Assembly (NCBI GenBank): GCA_014898415.1
Contig: RCTD01000001.1
Span: 4,464,001 to 4,528,000, forward strand
Direction of reading: 5' to 3'
DNA: 64,000 nt
DNA from: Stromatinia cepivora
Taxonomy: Eukaryota; Ascomycota; Leotiomycetes; Helotiales; Sclerotiniaceae
Under the pieces are notes generated by a model, which did not search any database, was not told the origin of the DNA, and was given only the letters and a program-made list of their open reading frames with translations. This document shows positions 61,763 through 64,000 of this stretch, one piece after another; the stretch's first letter is position 1; the number at the start of each line of letters is the position of its first letter. The position numbers and the translations under genes were made by a program.

Positions 61763-63134
61763 TCAAGAAATATAAACCTTCTTCGTCTCCTCCTTCCTAT
61801 AAACATCTCCCGTTCTCAAATCCTTATATACACCCTCCCCCAAACCCACTTTCCGACTATGTTCCTGCAATCTATGTTCTCCATACACATACCCGCTTGG
61901 AAGAAGCACCAAATCATTTTCGACGTGACTTTTAGTATGTTGTGCATAAGGCATATTGCGAGCGAGATCATTGAGTTCGATACTACAGATGGGACAGACT
62001 GATGTAGTGTTTGAGGTAGTGGAAGCAGGGGAGATTGAGGAGATATGGGAGGAGTGACAGGTTGGTGTTTTGAGAGCTGATAGACCGGCGGAGAGGGCGA
62101 TGTGTAGGAGGGGGACGGATGGAAGGGATAAAAGGGTGTTGTGAGTTTCTGTGAAGAGTGTGGCGAGGTCTGTCCATCGGGTTGGACTGTATAGTTCCTG
62201 ATAAATGTTAGGAATATGGAATGCAGTGAAGAAGGAATAACATACTCCATAACCACTAGCTCTTGTACCGGGAGGAAATGCAAGAAGTCCACATGCTTGT
62301 TGTACTTCTTTAGGGTAACTTTCTCGGAAAGGTAATAGATACTTTTTTGCATGTGCGATCGATTCAACCAGCTTCACCTCATCTTGTGTCCGTACTAACT
62401 CGACATATTGTTGAAAACGGAGCATAAATTCGAGGTTACTCTGGACACACATCAGTATATGTATGGAAATCTGTGCTTAGCATCCTTACCTCCATCTTCC
62501 TCAGTTCTTTCTTATTCTCCGAACACCACACCAATGCCTCAGCAACTTTACCATTGCAAAGACTATCTCTAATCTTACTCATCTGCACAAAAGTTTCCAC
62601 ATCAACCAATTGTCCAATATTCTTCTCTTTCGCCAAAGCAGTCGCACTCTCCTTATATCCATTCCGTAACAGATAATCCACTAATAAACGATCCAGTCGT
62701 GTCCGACTCCATTCTTCATATTTCACATCATCCAAACTCTTCATCTCATATAAAGCACTCAAATGTTTTATCCTCGCAGCAGATTGTTCCTGCAGTCTCT
62801 TTTCTTCTTCTGCGCATGATTGTAGTTTTCTCTTTAGACCCCGCATCCGTGATAACATGGAATCAACATTTTTGAGAACATCGTCTGGAGAGGCATTTTG
62901 ATTTAGAGAGGCATCGGTGGTTTCGCGGAGTGCGGTTTTTACGCTGGCACTTTCTTTTTCGAGGTTGAAGTGTACGACCTTGAAGTTTTTGCGGAGGAGT
63001 TCGAGAGGGAGGCGGAGGAGTGGTTGGTCCTGTGGTGTGGTTAGCTAGCTGGATGGATGAACGGGGGAAGCTGGGATGGTTACGAGAATTAGATGGGTGT
63101 CGGGATTGAGCTTGGTAGTTATGATATCAGCCAT
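61763..63134 (-). CDS. GID/CTLH ubiquitin ligase subunit Fyv10/Gid9 (MAEA homologue)
   Basis: RING-like subunit of the GID E3 ligase, which pairs with Gid2/RMND5 and in yeast degrades gluconeogenic enzymes when glucose returns. Four exons: 63134-63084, 63029-62490, 62440-62246, 62197-61763, about 406 residues; introns are 48-54 nt. The start [12 protein letters not shown] has good context. A coiled-coil region near 75-110 precedes the LisH motif [20 protein letters not shown] near 130, the CTLH stretch ([25 protein letters not shown] split by exon 2/3), the CRA region, and a C-terminal degenerate RING with [23 protein letters not shown] and LPSGYVYG. It lacks a full set of eight zinc ligands, as usual for this subunit. 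The 48-nt intron 62198-62245 is in phase and stop-free. Confidence 0.95.
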
Positions 63135-63383
63135 TTCGAATGAAGTTTGAATGTGCAAGAGTACGAAGAAAATGTTATGTTGGAGAGAAATAAATAGAGA
63201 AGTAGAGGAGGGATGTAGGTAGATATGAATAGCCCCGAGCCAGCAGCGGCGGATGTCACAGCTAATGAATACTTAGACTGATCAAGGATTGCCTCTTTAG
63301 TGAATGCTAAGTTGCCAAAGAATATAATAACATATGGAAATTCGGGGGATAGTTTATGATACTTTGAATGGATGGAGTGACAA

Positions 63384-63414
<31 letters not shown>

Positions 63415-64000
63415 TGTATGTATGTATGTATATTCCTCAATTCCTCAAATCGGTATCTACACCTTAATGACGTTCCATTTGGCAGGCATGATAATCAATT
63501 ACGGGTAGCTTTTACAACCAAGTACGATGTTGATAAGCATGTCACACGGTACAGATGGCACGAGGCGGTATTCTGAGACTTCTGAATTGAATTTAAAATC
63601 AACTTTATATTATTTTCTACTTCTGTGGTTAAGATATGCTTTGATATGCATAATATAATGATCTGATATAATTTTAATATACCCGATGCCCGCGGGCATT
63701 CATTGAGTATCGCTTCCTTCCGGATCCGCAATCTATGTATTCGCCTTATGTAGATATTTGACTCGACTAAGATATAAAGGTATATGGATTTTAGAGGGTC
63801 TACGGGAAGTACTACACGATCGACAAGTAGTTCTTGCATGGCTTCGAATTGCGAGGCCAGAAGATGGTGTATTGGGCATAGTTGAAGGTATCCACAGTGT
63901 CCATCAGCTTGAGAGCTGGTGAGTGCCAGACTTATTACTAGAGCTTGAAAAATATGGTACCAGTAGTCTCATAGTCCGACTTCAAATAAGAAATATACTA
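63135..64000. other. Upstream region of fyv10 homologue, no further gene seen
   Basis: Contains a (GTAT)n array near 63385-63432. The right edge shows only short frames without motifs. Confidence 0.5.
63385..63432. repeat. (GTAT)n microsatellite
   Basis: About eleven or twelve uninterrupted copies. Confidence 0.95.

Overview
The window looks like nuclear DNA of a filamentous ascomycete, most likely a leotiomycete of the Botrytis/Sclerotinia type; the lineage is inference. The evidence is many short introns (about 48-150 nt with GTRNGT donors, CTAAC/CTGAC branch sites and YAG acceptors), fungal gene families, long gene-free stretches, and an AT-rich transposon relic with the C-to-T/G-to-A damage expected of repeat-induced point mutation (RIP). 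Gene models were built by hand by joining exons across splice sites and checking phase. No database search was run.

Layout. 1-5.1 kb (minus): most of an Hrr1/ZNFX1-type RNA helicase of the RNAi-heterochromatin class, running off the left edge. 5.1-11.1 kb: mostly empty, with a broken small secreted-protein gene at 7.2-7.7 kb. 11.1-12.3 kb (plus): a FYVE-type zinc-finger protein. 12.3-16.4 kb: a strongly purine-rich desert full of simple repeats. 16.9-19.06 kb: a RIP-degraded pogo/Fot1-type transposon. 19.1-20.0 kb (minus): an ARFRP1/Arl3-type GTPase, divergent from a multi-pass membrane protein at 20.6-22.4 kb (plus). 25.6-28.0 kb (plus): a long-chain fatty alcohol oxidase with a CCTCGG motif upstream. 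31.4-37.8 kb (minus): a 2,076-residue SNF2/ATRX-like remodeller, divergent from glutathione synthetase at 39.5-41.2 kb (plus). 41.2-46.0 kb: no gene, but a decayed ~82-bp tandem repeat. 46.0-47.7 kb (plus): a GC-rich orphan gene with 13 perfect 18-bp repeats. 48.5-49.0 kb (minus): mitochondrial single-stranded DNA-binding protein. 51.9-55.4 kb (plus): a DUF4203/TMEM198-like membrane protein with an apparent one-base frameshift. 58.4-60.2 kb (plus): an Erf4-domain protein. 61.8-63.1 kb (minus): the GID-complex E3 subunit Fyv10/Gid9.

The genes are mostly unrelated core eukaryotic functions: chromatin and RNAi, Golgi traffic, palmitoylation, glutathione synthesis, fatty alcohol oxidation, mtDNA maintenance and ubiquitin ligation. 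There is no biosynthetic cluster or operon-like unit. The most distinctive features are the orphan repeat protein, two GC-AG introns in one helicase gene, the readable RIP damage in the transposon, the frameshifted membrane protein, the one-stop secreted-protein relic, and a purine skew on the sense strand downstream of most genes that reverses between convergent genes.
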